In this document: one piece after another, positions 49,238-58,623 of the stretch
Position numbering within the stretch: position 1 is the stretch's first letter
Layout: each line of letters opens with the position of its first letter
The notes under the pieces: generated by a model
The model's input: only the letters and a program-made list of their open reading frames with translations
The model's database searches: none
Told to the model about the DNA's origin: nothing
Position numbers and translations under genes: made by a program
From: Rheinheimera faecalis
GTDB taxonomy: Bacteria; Pseudomonadota; Gammaproteobacteria; Enterobacterales; Alteromonadaceae
DNA length: 64,000 nucleotides
Assembly: GCF_021290965.1 (NCBI RefSeq)
Contig: NZ_JAJOYT010000004.1
Coordinates: 248,001-312,000, forward strand
Reading direction: 5' to 3'

Positions 49238-49288
49238 ATAAATGGGAGTTTATATGGAACATAAAAATCCATATAAACTCCTATTTAT
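49238..49288 (+). terminator. Long hairpin after wzz
   Basis: Twenty-one-base arms (49238-49258 and 49268-49288; outer sequence ATAAAT) pair with a single G-T wobble around a nine-base loop. The stem is AT-rich and no long T-run follows. It lies five bases after the wzz stop and probably ends or attenuates the upstream transcript before wecC. Confidence 0.65.
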
Positions 49289-49408
49289 TAGCGTCTGTTT
49301 TGTCACGTTTAGTGCCTAAAATAGTGTGGTTGCATTTTTTGTCTCGACGAACGTTCGATGGGTATTTGAGCGCCGCCGGTCATTTTTCATTTTTCAGGAA
49401 TGTTTAGT

Positions 49409-50665
49409 ATGGTTTTTGGACGTGTTTCAGTTATCGGTTTAGGCTACATAGGTTTACCTACTGCAGCGGTGTTTGCGTCAAGAAAGCTTTATGTCGTCGG
49501 TGTTGACGTGAATCAAAGGGCTGTAGATATCATTAATAAAGGTCAGGTCCACATTGTTGAACCAGACCTAGATATCGTGGTACACGCTGCTGTTACTGAA
49601 GGTTATTTGAAAGCAACAACAGTCCCTGAAGCTGCTGATGCCTTTATCGTTGCTGTACCTACACCATTTAAAGGTGAAAATTACGATCCTGATTTGAGTT
49701 ATATCGAATCTGCCAGCAAAGCTATTGCTCCTGTTTTGAAAAAAGGAAATTTGGTCATACTGGAGTCAACCTCTCCGGTCGGAGCAACAGAGCAGATGGC
49801 TGCCTGGCTAGCCGAAGCAAGGCCAGACCTGACGTTTCCGCAAACTCATGGTGAAGATTCGGATATTCGCATAGCACATTGTCCTGAACGTGTTTTACCA
49901 GGCCAAGTTATGCGTGAGCTAATTGAAAATGACAGAGTCATTGGCGGCTTAACTACCAAATGTTCTGCTGCTGCAGTTTCGTTATACAAGACCTTTGTTA
50001 CTGGTGAATGTGTTGTTACTAATGCACGTACTGCTGAGATGGCGAAGCTCACGGAAAATAGCTTTCGCGATGTGAACATAGCATTTGCAAATGAATTATC
50101 CATGATTTGTCATGAGCTCGATATTAACGTTTGGGAGCTGATTAAACTCGCTAACCGACATCCGAGAGTTAATATTTTGCAACCTGGTCCTGGCGTTGGC
50201 GGTCACTGCATCGCTGTTGACCCTTGGTTTATTGTCAGCAGAACGCCTTCGCTGGCAAATTTGATTCGTACAGCACGTGAAGTAAATGACTCTAAACCTA
50301 CTTGGGTAATCAATCAGGTTAAGTTAGCTTTGGCTGATTTCCTGCAGTTACATCCAACCAAAACTGTTACCGAAGTCAAAATTGCCTGTTATGGTTTAGC
50401 ATTTAAACCAGATATTGATGATTTGCGCGAAAGCCCGTCTATGCATATTGCAGAACAAATTATTGCGATGCACAGCGGTAACGTACTTTTAGTGGAGCCA
50501 AACATTCAAGAGTTGCCGAAAAAGCTACAAGGGCGAGACTTGGTCAGTATTGAACAAGCTTTTAGTGACGCTGATATTCATGTGTTGCTTGTTGATCACA
50601 AACAGTTAAAACAGCACAAGCCATCGGGCGGATTAATTGTAGACACTAAAGGTATTTGGGGTTAA
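49409..50665 (+). CDS. wecC: UDP-N-acetyl-D-mannosamine dehydrogenase
   Basis: A 418-residue UDP-sugar dehydrogenase. The NAD site is VIGLGYIGLPTA, the central motif is NARTAEMAKLTENSFRDVNIAFANE, and the catalytic Cys lies in GPGVGGHCIAVDPWF. AHCPERVLPG is typical of WecC. It oxidises UDP-ManNAc twice to UDP-ManNAcA. The ATG at 49409 lies nine bases after AGGA; the in-frame ATG at 49400 lies directly against that site and is less likely. It heads the legionaminic acid operon, three bases before legB, although its substrate belongs to a different sugar. Confidence 0.93.
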   Translation: MVFGRVSVIGLGYIGLPTAAVFASRKLYVVGVDVNQRAVDIINKGQVHIVEPDLDIVVHAAVTEGYLKATTVPEAADAFIVAVPTPFKGENYDPDLSYIESASKAIAPVLKKGNLVILESTSPVGATEQMAAWLAEARPDLTFPQTHGEDSDIRIAHCPERVLPGQVMRELIENDRVIGGLTTKCSAAAVSLYKTFVTGECVVTNARTAEMAKLTENSFRDVNIAFANELSMICHELDINVWELIKLANRHPRVNILQPGPGVGGHCIAVDPWFIVSRTPSLANLIRTAREVNDSKPTWVINQVKLALADFLQLHPTKTVTEVKIACYGLAFKPDIDDLRESPSMHIAEQIIAMHSGNVLLVEPNIQELPKKLQGRDLVSIEQAFSDADIHVLLVDHKQLKQHKPSGGLIVDTKGIWG

Positions 50666-50668
50666 TTC

Positions 50669-51859
50669 ATGAGTAATATTTTAGGTTTAATAGGTCGCGA
50701 TCAAGAGCTTTTTACTCAGGATATCTCTGCTCATGAAGCTCAGTTAAAAGCTATGATATCCACCTCTTCATTTTTGGTTTTAGGAGGCGCGGGCTCTATT
50801 GGTCAGGCTGTCACTAAAGAGATTTTTAAGCGCAATCCGAAAAAGCTGCATGTAGTTGATATCAGCGAAAACAACATGGTCGAGCTTGTGCGTGACATCC
50901 GCAGCTCTTTTGGTTATATCAACGGTGATTTCCAGACTTTTGCGTTGGATATTGGCTCAGTTGAATATGACGCTTTTATCAGAGCCGATGGAAAGTACGA
51001 CTACGTGTTGAATTTGTCTGCGTTAAAACACGTTCGTAGTGAAAAAGACCCTTTCACCTTAATGCGGATGATTGATGTCAACGTGTTTAACACCGACAAA
51101 ACTATCCAGCAGTCTATTGAAAAGGGCAGTAAAAAGTATTTCTGTGTGTCGACGGACAAAGCGGCTAACCCTGTCAACATGATGGGCGCCTCAAAGCGCA
51201 TTATGGAAATGTTTCTGATGCGCCGCAGCGAGCAAATTGCTATTTCTACAGCCCGTTTTGCTAACGTTGCTTTTTCTGATGGTTCTTTGTTGCATGGGTT
51301 TAATCAGCGTATACAAAAGCGTCAGCCTATAGTCGCGCCAAACGATATCAAGCGTTATTTTGTAACGCCACAAGAATCGGGTGAGCTTTGCCTGATGTCT
51401 TGTATCTTTGGTGAAAATCGAGACATCTTTTTTCCAAAATTAAGTGAAGCTTTGCATTTAATTACTTTTGCAGACATTGCAGTGAAATACCTGAAACAAC
51501 TCGGCTACGAACCTCATTTGTGTGACAACGAAGATGAAGCTCGTGAGTTGGTTCATACGTTACCTGCAGAAGGTAAATGGCCTTGTTTGTTTACATCCAG
51601 TGATACCACAGGCGAAAAAGATTTTGAAGAATTTTTTACCGACAAAGAAACTCTGGATATGGCGCGTTTTGAAAACCTGGGTGTGATTAAAAATGAGCCG
51701 CTGTATCAACAGGAACTGCTAACGTTATTTGAGCAACAAATTGCGTCTTACAAGCAGGAAAAATCCTGGACCAAAGAGCAAATTGTTGAACTATTTCATC
51801 AGATGATCCCTGACTTTGGTCACAAAGAAACCGGCAAATATCTCGATAGCAAAATGTAA
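50669..51859 (+). CDS. legB: Nucleotide-sugar 4,6-dehydratase LegB
   Basis: A 396-residue CapD/FlaA1-type SDR. The NAD motif VLGGAGSIGQAV is at about residues 37-48, and the active-site segment is [20 protein letters not shown], in which Met replaces the usual catalytic Tyr, as in other CapD-like dehydratases. Its place with legC, legG, legI and ptmE indicates the GDP-GlcNAc 4,6-dehydratase step of legionaminic acid synthesis. The C-terminal 120 residues (after DIAVKYLKQLGYEPH) are longer than in PseB. legC follows eight bases later. Confidence 0.87.
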   Translation: MSNILGLIGRDQELFTQDISAHEAQLKAMISTSSFLVLGGAGSIGQAVTKEIFKRNPKKLHVVDISENNMVELVRDIRSSFGYINGDFQTFALDIGSVEYDAFIRADGKYDYVLNLSALKHVRSEKDPFTLMRMIDVNVFNTDKTIQQSIEKGSKKYFCVSTDKAANPVNMMGASKRIMEMFLMRRSEQIAISTARFANVAFSDGSLLHGFNQRIQKRQPIVAPNDIKRYFVTPQESGELCLMSCIFGENRDIFFPKLSEALHLITFADIAVKYLKQLGYEPHLCDNEDEARELVHTLPAEGKWPCLFTSSDTTGEKDFEEFFTDKETLDMARFENLGVIKNEPLYQQELLTLFEQQIASYKQEKSWTKEQIVELFHQMIPDFGHKETGKYLDSKM

Positions 51860-51867
51860 GGTGTCGC

Positions 51868-53016
51868 ATGAGCGCTGCAGTTGTTAGTTTTATTCGTGAG
51901 CTTTACCGTACTAACGAGTTTATCCCGTTACATGCGCCCACTTTTGCCGGCAATGAACTGAAATACGTGACGGAAACTATTCAAAGTACCTTTGTTTCAA
52001 GCGTGGGTAAATTTGTAGATGATTTTGAACGTAAAATGGAAGCTTTTACTTCAACTACAAAAGCCATAGCTACGGTAAACGGTACTGCAGCCTTACATAC
52101 GGCACTTTATATGGCTGGTGTAAAGGCAGGGGATTACGTCATTACTCAGGCTCTTACTTTTGTTGCAACTTGCAATGCCTTGCATCATATGGGGGCTGAA
52201 CCAATTTTTGTTGACGTGTCCAAAGTCAGTTTGTCTTTGTGCCCTGTTGCGTTAGACAACTACTTAACTGACAACGCCTTTAGCAATGAATCCGGTTGTT
52301 ATCACAAAACCAATCAGCGCCGTATCAGCGCAGTAGTACCTATGCATACCTTCGGTCATCCGGCAGAGCTGGACGAACTGGTTGCGGTGTGTAGCAAGTG
52401 GAACCTGATTCTGGTGGAAGACGCTGCAGAAAGTTTAGGCTCGTATTACAAAGGTAAACACACAGGCACAATAGGTGAGCTGGGGGCTTTAAGCTTTAAC
52501 GGCAATAAAATAATCACCACAGGTGGTGGTGGTATGGTGTTATGTCGTGACGCAGAATTGGGGGCCCGCACCAAACATGTCACTACAACGGCCAAAGTGC
52601 CACACCCTTATGAATTTTTTCATGATGAGCCAGGTTTTAACTACAGATTGCCAAATTTAAATGCGGCATTAGGTTGTGCTCAAATGGAGATGTTACCTGA
52701 GTTTCTTAAGCAAAAGCGCCAATTAGCTCAGGCTTATAAAGATTTTTTTGTAGATAGCGAATTTAGTTTTGTTAACGAACCAGATTATGCTCAGTCAAAC
52801 TATTGGTTGAATGCAGTCATCTGTCCAGATACGCAATCACGGGATCAATTGTTAAAAACTACCAATGAATCCGGTGTCATGACTCGTCCTATCTGGAAAT
52901 TAATGCATCGTTTGCCGATGTTCCAGCATGCTCACCGAGATAAGCTGGAAGTGTCTGAGTGGATTGAAGGGCATTTGATTAATCTACCTAGTTCACCTAC
53001 ACAGCTGGTTTTATAA
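51868..53016 (+). CDS. legC: LegC-type PLP aminotransferase
   Basis: A 382-residue DegT/DnrJ/EryC1 aminotransferase. The start FIPLHAPTFAGNELKYVTETI with STFVSSVGKFVDDFE is diagnostic of LegC. The PLP Asp is in LVEDAAESLGSYYKGKHTG, and the Schiff-base Lys lies in ALSFNGNKIITTGGGG. It adds the C4 amino group to the LegB product. It is preceded by AAGG and followed after one base by legG. Confidence 0.92.
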   Translation: MSAAVVSFIRELYRTNEFIPLHAPTFAGNELKYVTETIQSTFVSSVGKFVDDFERKMEAFTSTTKAIATVNGTAALHTALYMAGVKAGDYVITQALTFVATCNALHHMGAEPIFVDVSKVSLSLCPVALDNYLTDNAFSNESGCYHKTNQRRISAVVPMHTFGHPAELDELVAVCSKWNLILVEDAAESLGSYYKGKHTGTIGELGALSFNGNKIITTGGGGMVLCRDAELGARTKHVTTTAKVPHPYEFFHDEPGFNYRLPNLNAALGCAQMEMLPEFLKQKRQLAQAYKDFFVDSEFSFVNEPDYAQSNYWLNAVICPDTQSRDQLLKTTNESGVMTRPIWKLMHRLPMFQHAHRDKLEVSEWIEGHLINLPSSPTQLVL

Positions 53017-53017
53017 C

Positions 53018-54181
53018 ATGACAAAAAAAGTGACAGTCTTCACAGGAACCCGTGCTGAGTACGGGCTTTTGTATTGGTTACTCAAAGATATTCAGTCTGA
53101 CGAAGAGCTCTCTTTGCAGCTGCTTGTCTCAGGTATGCATTTATCACCTGAGTTTGGTGAAACCTACCGGCAGATAGAAAAAGACGGTTTTAAAATTGAC
53201 GAAAAAATAGAAATTTTGTTGTCGTCTGACTCAGCAGTAGGTACTGCCAAAAGTATGGGGCTGGGTGTCTTAGGTTTTGCAGATGCGCTCTCTCGCTTAT
53301 CCCCTGACGTATTGGTGATTTTAGGCGACAGGTTTGAAGCTTTGGCTGCAGCTCAGACTGCGATGATTTTGCGTATCCCTGTGGTGCATCTGCATGGCGG
53401 TGAAATTACGGAAGGTGCCTACGACGACGCTATTCGCCATGCAATTACCAAGTTAAGTTACTTGCATGCTACGTCAACTGAAGAATACAGACAAAGAGTA
53501 ATTCAGCTTGGTGAAGCTCCAGATCGCGTCTTTAATGTCGGCGCCATCGGTTTAGACCATTTTAACCGCGGTACTTTTATGTCTGTAGATGAATTGGCAA
53601 CTTCGCTGAATTTTCCATTACATCAACCTTATGTAGTTGTAACTTATCACCCTGTGACTTTGGCTGACGAAGAGCCAACAGTGTCCTTTACTGCTTTATT
53701 AGAAGCTCTGGATCAGCATCCTGATGTTCAGGTGATCTTAACTTACCCTAATGCAGATGATGGTGGTCGTAGAATTATTCCGTTACTTGAAGCTTATGCC
53801 GCAAAGAATCCTCAACGCGTGCTGGCGATCCCATCTTTAGGGCAAGTCCGCTATTTAAGCGCTATTAAGCATGCTGCTGCAGTAGTGGGAAATTCATCCA
53901 GTGGTATTATCGAAGTGCCATCATTGGATGTGCCCACTGTGAATATAGGTATGAGGCAAAAAGGCCGTCTGGCTGCAACAAGCGTACTGCATTGTGACGC
54001 AACTGCTTCTGCTATTAAGGCTGCACTTGATGTTGCGCTGAGTCGCAGTTACAAGGCAAATGATGAACAAGTCCATAACCCTTACGGTCAGGGCAATGCG
54101 AGCCAACAAGTGATTTCCATGCTTAAAAATCTGAAGTTTACTTCGATCAAATCTTTTTATGATGTAAAGGTAAGTGATTAA
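53018..54181 (+). CDS. legG: Hydrolysing nucleotide-sugar 2-epimerase LegG (NeuC family)
   Basis: A 387-residue enzyme. The start VTVFTGTRAEYGLLYWLLKDI and the motifs VILGDRFEALAAAQTAMI, VVHLHGGEITEGAYDDAIRHAITK, TYHPVTLADEEP and VGNSSSGIIEVPSLDVPTVNIG mark the NeuC/LegG family. It removes the nucleotide and inverts C2 to yield 2,4-diacetamido-2,4,6-trideoxymannose, the substrate of LegI. From the legB/legC/ptmE context I choose LegG over sialic acid NeuC. Confidence 0.9.
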   Translation: MTKKVTVFTGTRAEYGLLYWLLKDIQSDEELSLQLLVSGMHLSPEFGETYRQIEKDGFKIDEKIEILLSSDSAVGTAKSMGLGVLGFADALSRLSPDVLVILGDRFEALAAAQTAMILRIPVVHLHGGEITEGAYDDAIRHAITKLSYLHATSTEEYRQRVIQLGEAPDRVFNVGAIGLDHFNRGTFMSVDELATSLNFPLHQPYVVVTYHPVTLADEEPTVSFTALLEALDQHPDVQVILTYPNADDGGRRIIPLLEAYAAKNPQRVLAIPSLGQVRYLSAIKHAAAVVGNSSSGIIEVPSLDVPTVNIGMRQKGRLAATSVLHCDATASAIKAALDVALSRSYKANDEQVHNPYGQGNASQQVISMLKNLKFTSIKSFYDVKVSD

Positions 54182-54182
54182 T

Positions 54183-55256
54183 ATGACACTCATTATCGCG
54201 GAAGCTGGTGTAAATCATAATGGCGACGAAAAGCTGGCCTTTCAGTTAGTAGATAAAGCCTACGAAGCTGGTGTTGACATCGTTAAATTTCAAACATTTA
54301 AAGCAAAAAACCTGGTCACCGCTCAAGCTTTACAAGCCGATTATCAGGTGACCAATACTGGTAAACAAGAATCACAGCTCGCCATGTTAAGCCGCCTGGA
54401 ACTGAGTTATGAGGCTCATCATCAATTGGTGGCTTATTGCGCCAAATTAGGTATTGAGTTTTTATCTACGGCTTTTGACAGTGAAAGCCTGGAGTTTTTG
54501 GTGAATGACTTAAAACTAACCCGACTGAAAATTCCTTCCGGTGAAATCACTAATGCCCCATTGGTACTGCAACATGCCCGAACAGGCTGTGATTTAATTG
54601 TATCTACAGGTATGGCAACTCTGGCGGATATAGAAGCTGTATTAGGTGTTATTGCTTTTGGTTATACAGCTCCGGTTGATGCTGTTCCTTCTGTTGATGC
54701 ATTCCAGGCAGCTTACTTTTCAGAAGCAGGCAAAAAGGCGCTAAAAGATAAAGTGACAGTCTTACATTGCACTACTGAATATCCTGCTCCGCTTGCTGAT
54801 ATCAACCTTCGTGCCATGGACACACTAGCTTCTGCTTTTGGTCTACCTGTAGGTTATTCCGATCACAGTGAAGGTATTGTTGTTCCGATAGCTGCAGTTG
54901 CCCGTGGCGCCATACTGATTGAAAAACACTTTACACTGGATAAGGACATGGAAGGTCCGGATCATAAAGCTTCACTTGATCCCCTTGAACTGAAAGCTAT
55001 GGTGCAAGGTATTCGAGCTGTTGAGTTGACTCTTGGTGACGGTATCAAAGGGCCACGTCCTTCAGAAATTAAAAACAAAGCCGCAGCACGAAAAAGCATT
55101 GTTGCAGCACGTGATATAGCTGCGGGCCATGTTATTACCGCAGATGATCTTGCCATTAAAAGGCCAGGTACTGGTGACAGTCCATACCGATTCTGGGAGA
55201 TCCAGAGTAAAACAGCCTCCAGGAGCTATAAGGCAGGGGACCTGATCCTTGAATAA
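54183..55256 (+). CDS. legI: Legionaminic acid synthase LegI (NeuB family)
   Basis: A 357-residue PEP-condensing synthase. Barrel motifs: IIAEAGVNHNG, VDIVKFQTFKAKNLVT, FLSTAFDSESLEFL, LKIPSGEITN, LIVSTGMATL, LHCTTEYPAPLADINLRAM, VGYSDHSEG and IEKHFTLDKDMEGPDHKASL. The last is the NeuB/LegI form, unlike the VDAEFSL of PseI at 1291. A SAF domain ends the protein. I prefer ATG 54183 to GTG 54174, as it lies at a better distance from AAAGG and gives the usual TLIIAEAG start. It is one base after legG and overlaps neuD by eight. Confidence 0.91.
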   Translation: MTLIIAEAGVNHNGDEKLAFQLVDKAYEAGVDIVKFQTFKAKNLVTAQALQADYQVTNTGKQESQLAMLSRLELSYEAHHQLVAYCAKLGIEFLSTAFDSESLEFLVNDLKLTRLKIPSGEITNAPLVLQHARTGCDLIVSTGMATLADIEAVLGVIAFGYTAPVDAVPSVDAFQAAYFSEAGKKALKDKVTVLHCTTEYPAPLADINLRAMDTLASAFGLPVGYSDHSEGIVVPIAAVARGAILIEKHFTLDKDMEGPDHKASLDPLELKAMVQGIRAVELTLGDGIKGPRPSEIKNKAAARKSIVAARDIAAGHVITADDLAIKRPGTGDSPYRFWEIQSKTASRSYKAGDLILE

Positions 55257-55881
55257 ACCAGTTCTGTTGCTCGGAGCAGGTGGCCATGCAGCTGTTGTTA
55301 TGGATATATTGCGACAGCTGAACTGCACTGTAGTTGGGCTAGTGTCGAAAGAACGACCAAAGGCTCAGGCCGTGTTTGACGGTATTGTCTGGTATGCATC
55401 GGACGACGATGTGCTGTCTTTTGATAAAGACGAAGTTTTGTTAGTAAATGCCATTGGTTCATTGCCAGGTCAGGAAGTCCGTTTTAAAGTGCAGCAAAAG
55501 TTTAAACAACTGGGCTACTGCTTTATGACCGTTGTGTCGCCGAAAGCTATAGTCTCAGACTACGCGCTGTTGTCAGATGGGGTACAGGTAATGCCTGGCT
55601 GCATAGTTAATGTGAATGCCAGTATAGGCGAAGGAACCATCCTCAATTCAGGTGCCATTATCGAACACGATTGCATTATAGGTAAACATAACCATATAGC
55701 GCCAGGTGCAGTGTTAAGCGGTGCAGTGATTACCGGCGATTATGTGCACATAGCAACAGGCGCCAAAGTCATCCAGGGCATTCATATTGGTGAGCGTACT
55801 TTGGTTGGGGCTGGTGCCACAGTGAATAAAAATTTAGAAAGCAACAAAACGCTTTATGTTGCCAAACCATTTTTGCGGTAA
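55249..55881 (+). CDS. legH: NeuD/LegH-type sugar O- or N-acetyltransferase
   Basis: A 210-residue left-handed beta-helix acyltransferase. The N-terminal PglD-like Rossmann part is PVLLLGAGGHAAVVMDIL; hexapeptide repeats run from about residue 95 to 200 (GVQVMPGCIVNVNASIGEGT, IEHDCIIGKHNHIAPGAVLSG), with the catalytic His in IEHD. The start is TTG 55249, overlapping the legI stop. By pathway logic it would acetylate the C4 amine of the LegC product; a NeuD-like O-acetyltransferase role is the alternative. Confidence 0.82.
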   Translation: MNKPVLLLGAGGHAAVVMDILRQLNCTVVGLVSKERPKAQAVFDGIVWYASDDDVLSFDKDEVLLVNAIGSLPGQEVRFKVQQKFKQLGYCFMTVVSPKAIVSDYALLSDGVQVMPGCIVNVNASIGEGTILNSGAIIEHDCIIGKHNHIAPGAVLSGAVITGDYVHIATGAKVIQGIHIGERTLVGAGATVNKNLESNKTLYVAKPFLR

Positions 55882-55892
55882 AGGATTTATAA

Positions 55893-56945
55893 ATGAGCTA
55901 CGACTGGAAAAACATACTGATTAAACCAGATCAGCCAATACGCGATGCATTAGAGCTTATAGACAGTGAGTCATTACGTATTGCTCTTGTTGTTGATGAC
56001 GAATTACGTTTACTGGGAGTGGTGACGGACGGAGATGTGCGTCGCGGTTTATTAAAAAACTTAAGTCTAACTAGTCCAGTCAGCAGTGTGATGAGCACCA
56101 ATCCTCTAACTGCATCGCTGGGTACCTCGCGCAAAGAACTCGTCAAGTTTATGGAGAGTAAACAACTTCTTGCAGTACCTCTGTTAAATGGTGAGTTTGT
56201 TGCAGGATTAGAAACATTGCAGCGGGCCGGTAAATACTCTAAATACCAAAACCCAGTGTTTTTAATGGCAGGCGGCTTTGGTACGCGTCTGCGACCCCTT
56301 ACTGACAATTGCCCAAAACCTCTTTTAAAAGTGGGCGACAAACCCATTCTTGAAATAGTTCTTAATAGTTTTATTAAAGCCGGTTTTGTGAATTTTTATA
56401 TTTCTACGCACTATCTGCCGGAGATGATCCGTGAACATTTTGGCGACGGCTCTAAGTGGAATGTAAAAATCAGTTATGTACATGAAGAAACACCTTTAGG
56501 TACAGGTGGTGCGCTTGGTTTATTGCCAGCTGATACACCGGATCTGCCATTAATTTTAATTAATGGTGATGTATTGACCAACGTTGATTTTGAGCGTGTG
56601 CTGGAATTCCATAACAAACATGAAGCTGCTGCTACTATGTGCGTTCGTGATTATGAGTATCAAGTGCCTTTTGGTGTTATAAACGGCGAAGGTAACAGAA
56701 TAATCAGTATGGTTGAAAAACCAGTGCAACGCTTCTTTGTTAACGCCGGAATTTATGTGGTGAGTCCAGAGATCAGGAGTTCAGTGCTACAGAATACCCG
56801 TGTTGATATGCCCACTTTGCTCGAGCAATTTATCGCGCAGCAACATAACGTACTGATGTTTCCAATCCACGAATACTGGCTTGATATTGGCCGGATTGAG
56901 GACTACAACAGAGCTCAGACTGATATTATGAATCTGGAGTTCTGA
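55893..56945 (+). CDS. ptmE: Glucosamine-1-phosphate guanylyltransferase PtmE-like (CBS plus nucleotidyltransferase)
   Basis: A 350-residue protein with two parts. Residues 8-115 are a pair of CBS domains (IRIALVVDDELRLLGVVTDGDVRRGL and LLAVPLLNGEFVAGLETL). Residues 121-350 are a sugar nucleotidyltransferase with GGFGTRLRPLT at 127-137, CPKPLLKVGDKPILE, LINGDVLTNVDF and FPIHEYWLDIGRIEDY. In Campylobacter jejuni PtmE makes GDP-glucosamine and commits sugar to the GDP-linked legionaminic acid pathway; the same CBS fusion is present here. It shows that this locus uses GDP- rather than UDP-linked intermediates. The CBS pair may sense nucleotides. Confidence 0.88.
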   Translation: MSYDWKNILIKPDQPIRDALELIDSESLRIALVVDDELRLLGVVTDGDVRRGLLKNLSLTSPVSSVMSTNPLTASLGTSRKELVKFMESKQLLAVPLLNGEFVAGLETLQRAGKYSKYQNPVFLMAGGFGTRLRPLTDNCPKPLLKVGDKPILEIVLNSFIKAGFVNFYISTHYLPEMIREHFGDGSKWNVKISYVHEETPLGTGGALGLLPADTPDLPLILINGDVLTNVDFERVLEFHNKHEAAATMCVRDYEYQVPFGVINGEGNRIISMVEKPVQRFFVNAGIYVVSPEIRSSVLQNTRVDMPTLLEQFIAQQHNVLMFPIHEYWLDIGRIEDYNRAQTDIMNLEF

Positions 56946-56947
56946 TA

Positions 56948-57925
56948 ATGAGTGTATATGCTGTGATTGGTATGGGCAGTATTGCGAAAAGGCATTTGAA
57001 AAACTTAAGGTTTCTATATCCTGACGCTGACATTTATGTTGTGTCTTCAAGTGGAAGGAACCTGGACCTACCTGAAGGTGCTAACGCAGTTGTCAGTCTT
57101 GAACAATTAATTAGCTTAAAGCCAACCTATGTCATTATCGCTTCTCCTGCTCCTTATCATACAGATGCAGCAACGTTGTTACTTGAAAACAAAGTTCCGG
57201 TATTAATTGAAAAGCCTCTTGCTTCAGATAGCGAAGATGCTGCTAAATTTCTTGAACTCTGCTCATCTAAGGATTATCCGCCAGTTGCTGTTGGCTATTG
57301 CTTACGGTTTTTGCCTTCGGCTCTCGCTGTTAAAGCGTTTTTGGAAACAGAGGGTTTAGGGACTGTTTACAACGTAAGCAGTGTAGTTGGCCAGTATTTG
57401 CCCGGATGGCGCTCAGACAGAAATTATAAAGACTCAGTATCAGCAAAAAAAGAATTGGGTGGTGGTGCTTTGCTTGAACTCAGCCATGAGCTTGATTATC
57501 TGATGTGGTTGTTTGGTTCGGTCACGTTACAACACAGCTGGTTGAGAACAACTGCAGAGTTGGGGCTTGAGGTCGAAGAAATAGCAGATTTAGTTTTGAC
57601 AACAGAATCAGGAGTACATATATCAGTTCACCTTGATTTCATACAAAAGTCGACTCAGCGCAAATGTGAACTTATTGGTGAGAAAGGGCGTCTTTTTTGG
57701 GACCTACTTGCAAACACAGTGACTTTTATTGATGCCACGACCACCACAGTTATCTACGCAGATCCACAGTATGATAAAAATAGAATGTATCTGGATATGT
57801 TAAAAACATTTGCAGCTGCTGATAATGACGGTACTCAAGAGCTTGCCTCCGTGCACTCTTCTTTAAACGTAGTTCAATTGATTGATGCTGCGAAAAAGAC
57901 TAATAAAGGGAGAATAGTCTCTTGA
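56948..57925 (+). CDS. Gfo/Idh/MocA-family oxidoreductase of the legionaminic acid locus
   Basis: A 325-residue NAD(P)-dependent oxidoreductase. The Rossmann start is AVIGMGSIAKRHLKNL, and the family's catalytic block is VLIEKPLASD. The C-terminal substrate domain has GGGALLELSHELDYLMWLFG, whose His would be catalytic. It lies two bases after ptmE and overlaps legF by four. A protein of this type accompanies ptmE in several legionaminic acid loci (possibly PtmF); the substrate is not established and I do not assign a step. Confidence 0.78.
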   Translation: MSVYAVIGMGSIAKRHLKNLRFLYPDADIYVVSSSGRNLDLPEGANAVVSLEQLISLKPTYVIIASPAPYHTDAATLLLENKVPVLIEKPLASDSEDAAKFLELCSSKDYPPVAVGYCLRFLPSALAVKAFLETEGLGTVYNVSSVVGQYLPGWRSDRNYKDSVSAKKELGGGALLELSHELDYLMWLFGSVTLQHSWLRTTAELGLEVEEIADLVLTTESGVHISVHLDFIQKSTQRKCELIGEKGRLFWDLLANTVTFIDATTTTVIYADPQYDKNRMYLDMLKTFAAADNDGTQELASVHSSLNVVQLIDAAKKTNKGRIVS

Positions 57926-58623
57926 AAACAATTGCATTTATTTTCGCTCGAGGTGGTTCGAAAGGGCTTCCCGGAAAAAACATCAAACCGTTAAACGGTA
58001 AGCCATTGCTGCAATACTCTATAGATACGGCAAAAAAAGTCTCACAGATTGACGATGTTTTTGTGTCTACTGATTGCGACGTTATAGCTGGGGTTGCAAT
58101 AGCTTGTGGTGCTAAAGTAATAAAACGACCTGAAGATCTCGCTACAGACACCAGTCCGGAATGGCTTTCATGGCGGCATGCGATAGAGTATGTGACAGAA
58201 CATTTTGGTGCTTTTGACCGTTTTGTCAGTTTACCTGCGACAAGCCCGCTCCGTAATGAAGCTGATGTAATTTCCGCTCTGGAAAAACTGAGCACTACAG
58301 CAGCTGACATTTGTATTTCAGTAACCCCAGCAAACAGAAGCCCATATTTTAATATGGTTAAGGTGTTATCTGACGAAAGTGTTGAAATAGTTATTAAACC
58401 TGAAGGTGCTGTCAGCCGTCGGCAAGATGCCCCGGAAGTTTTTGATATCACTACTGTTGTCTATGCTTCTTCAGTGCGCTTCATTCAAGAGCAGACCTCG
58501 ATTTTTGCAGGTAAGGTTGTAGCTACTGTTGTACCTAAAATAAGAGCTGTAGATATTGATGATATTTACGACTTTATGTTTGCCGAAGCTGTTTTGAAGA
58601 GCGGATTATATGATTCTAAATGA
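57922..58623 (+). CDS. legF: CMP-legionaminic acid synthetase LegF
   Basis: A 233-residue cytidylyltransferase. The CTP-binding start is FIFARGGSKGLPGKNIKPL, followed by DVFVSTDCDVIAGVA, LPATSPLRNEADV and ICISVTPANRSPYFNMV, the NeuA/LegF set. It activates the nonulosonic acid to CMP-Leg. The start is TTG at 57922, overlapping the preceding stop by four bases (TTGA), and its end overlaps the next gene by 14. Confidence 0.9.
   Translation: MKTIAFIFARGGSKGLPGKNIKPLNGKPLLQYSIDTAKKVSQIDDVFVSTDCDVIAGVAIACGAKVIKRPEDLATDTSPEWLSWRHAIEYVTEHFGAFDRFVSLPATSPLRNEADVISALEKLSTTAADICISVTPANRSPYFNMVKVLSDESVEIVIKPEGAVSRRQDAPEVFDITTVVYASSVRFIQEQTSIFAGKVVATVVPKIRAVDIDDIYDFMFAEAVLKSGLYDSK

Noticed and set aside
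53018-55256. Sialic acid (Neu5Ac) synthesis by NeuC and NeuB
   Set aside because: legB, legC and ptmE give the precursor a 2,4-diamino-6-deoxy form, so legionaminic acid is the better reading.
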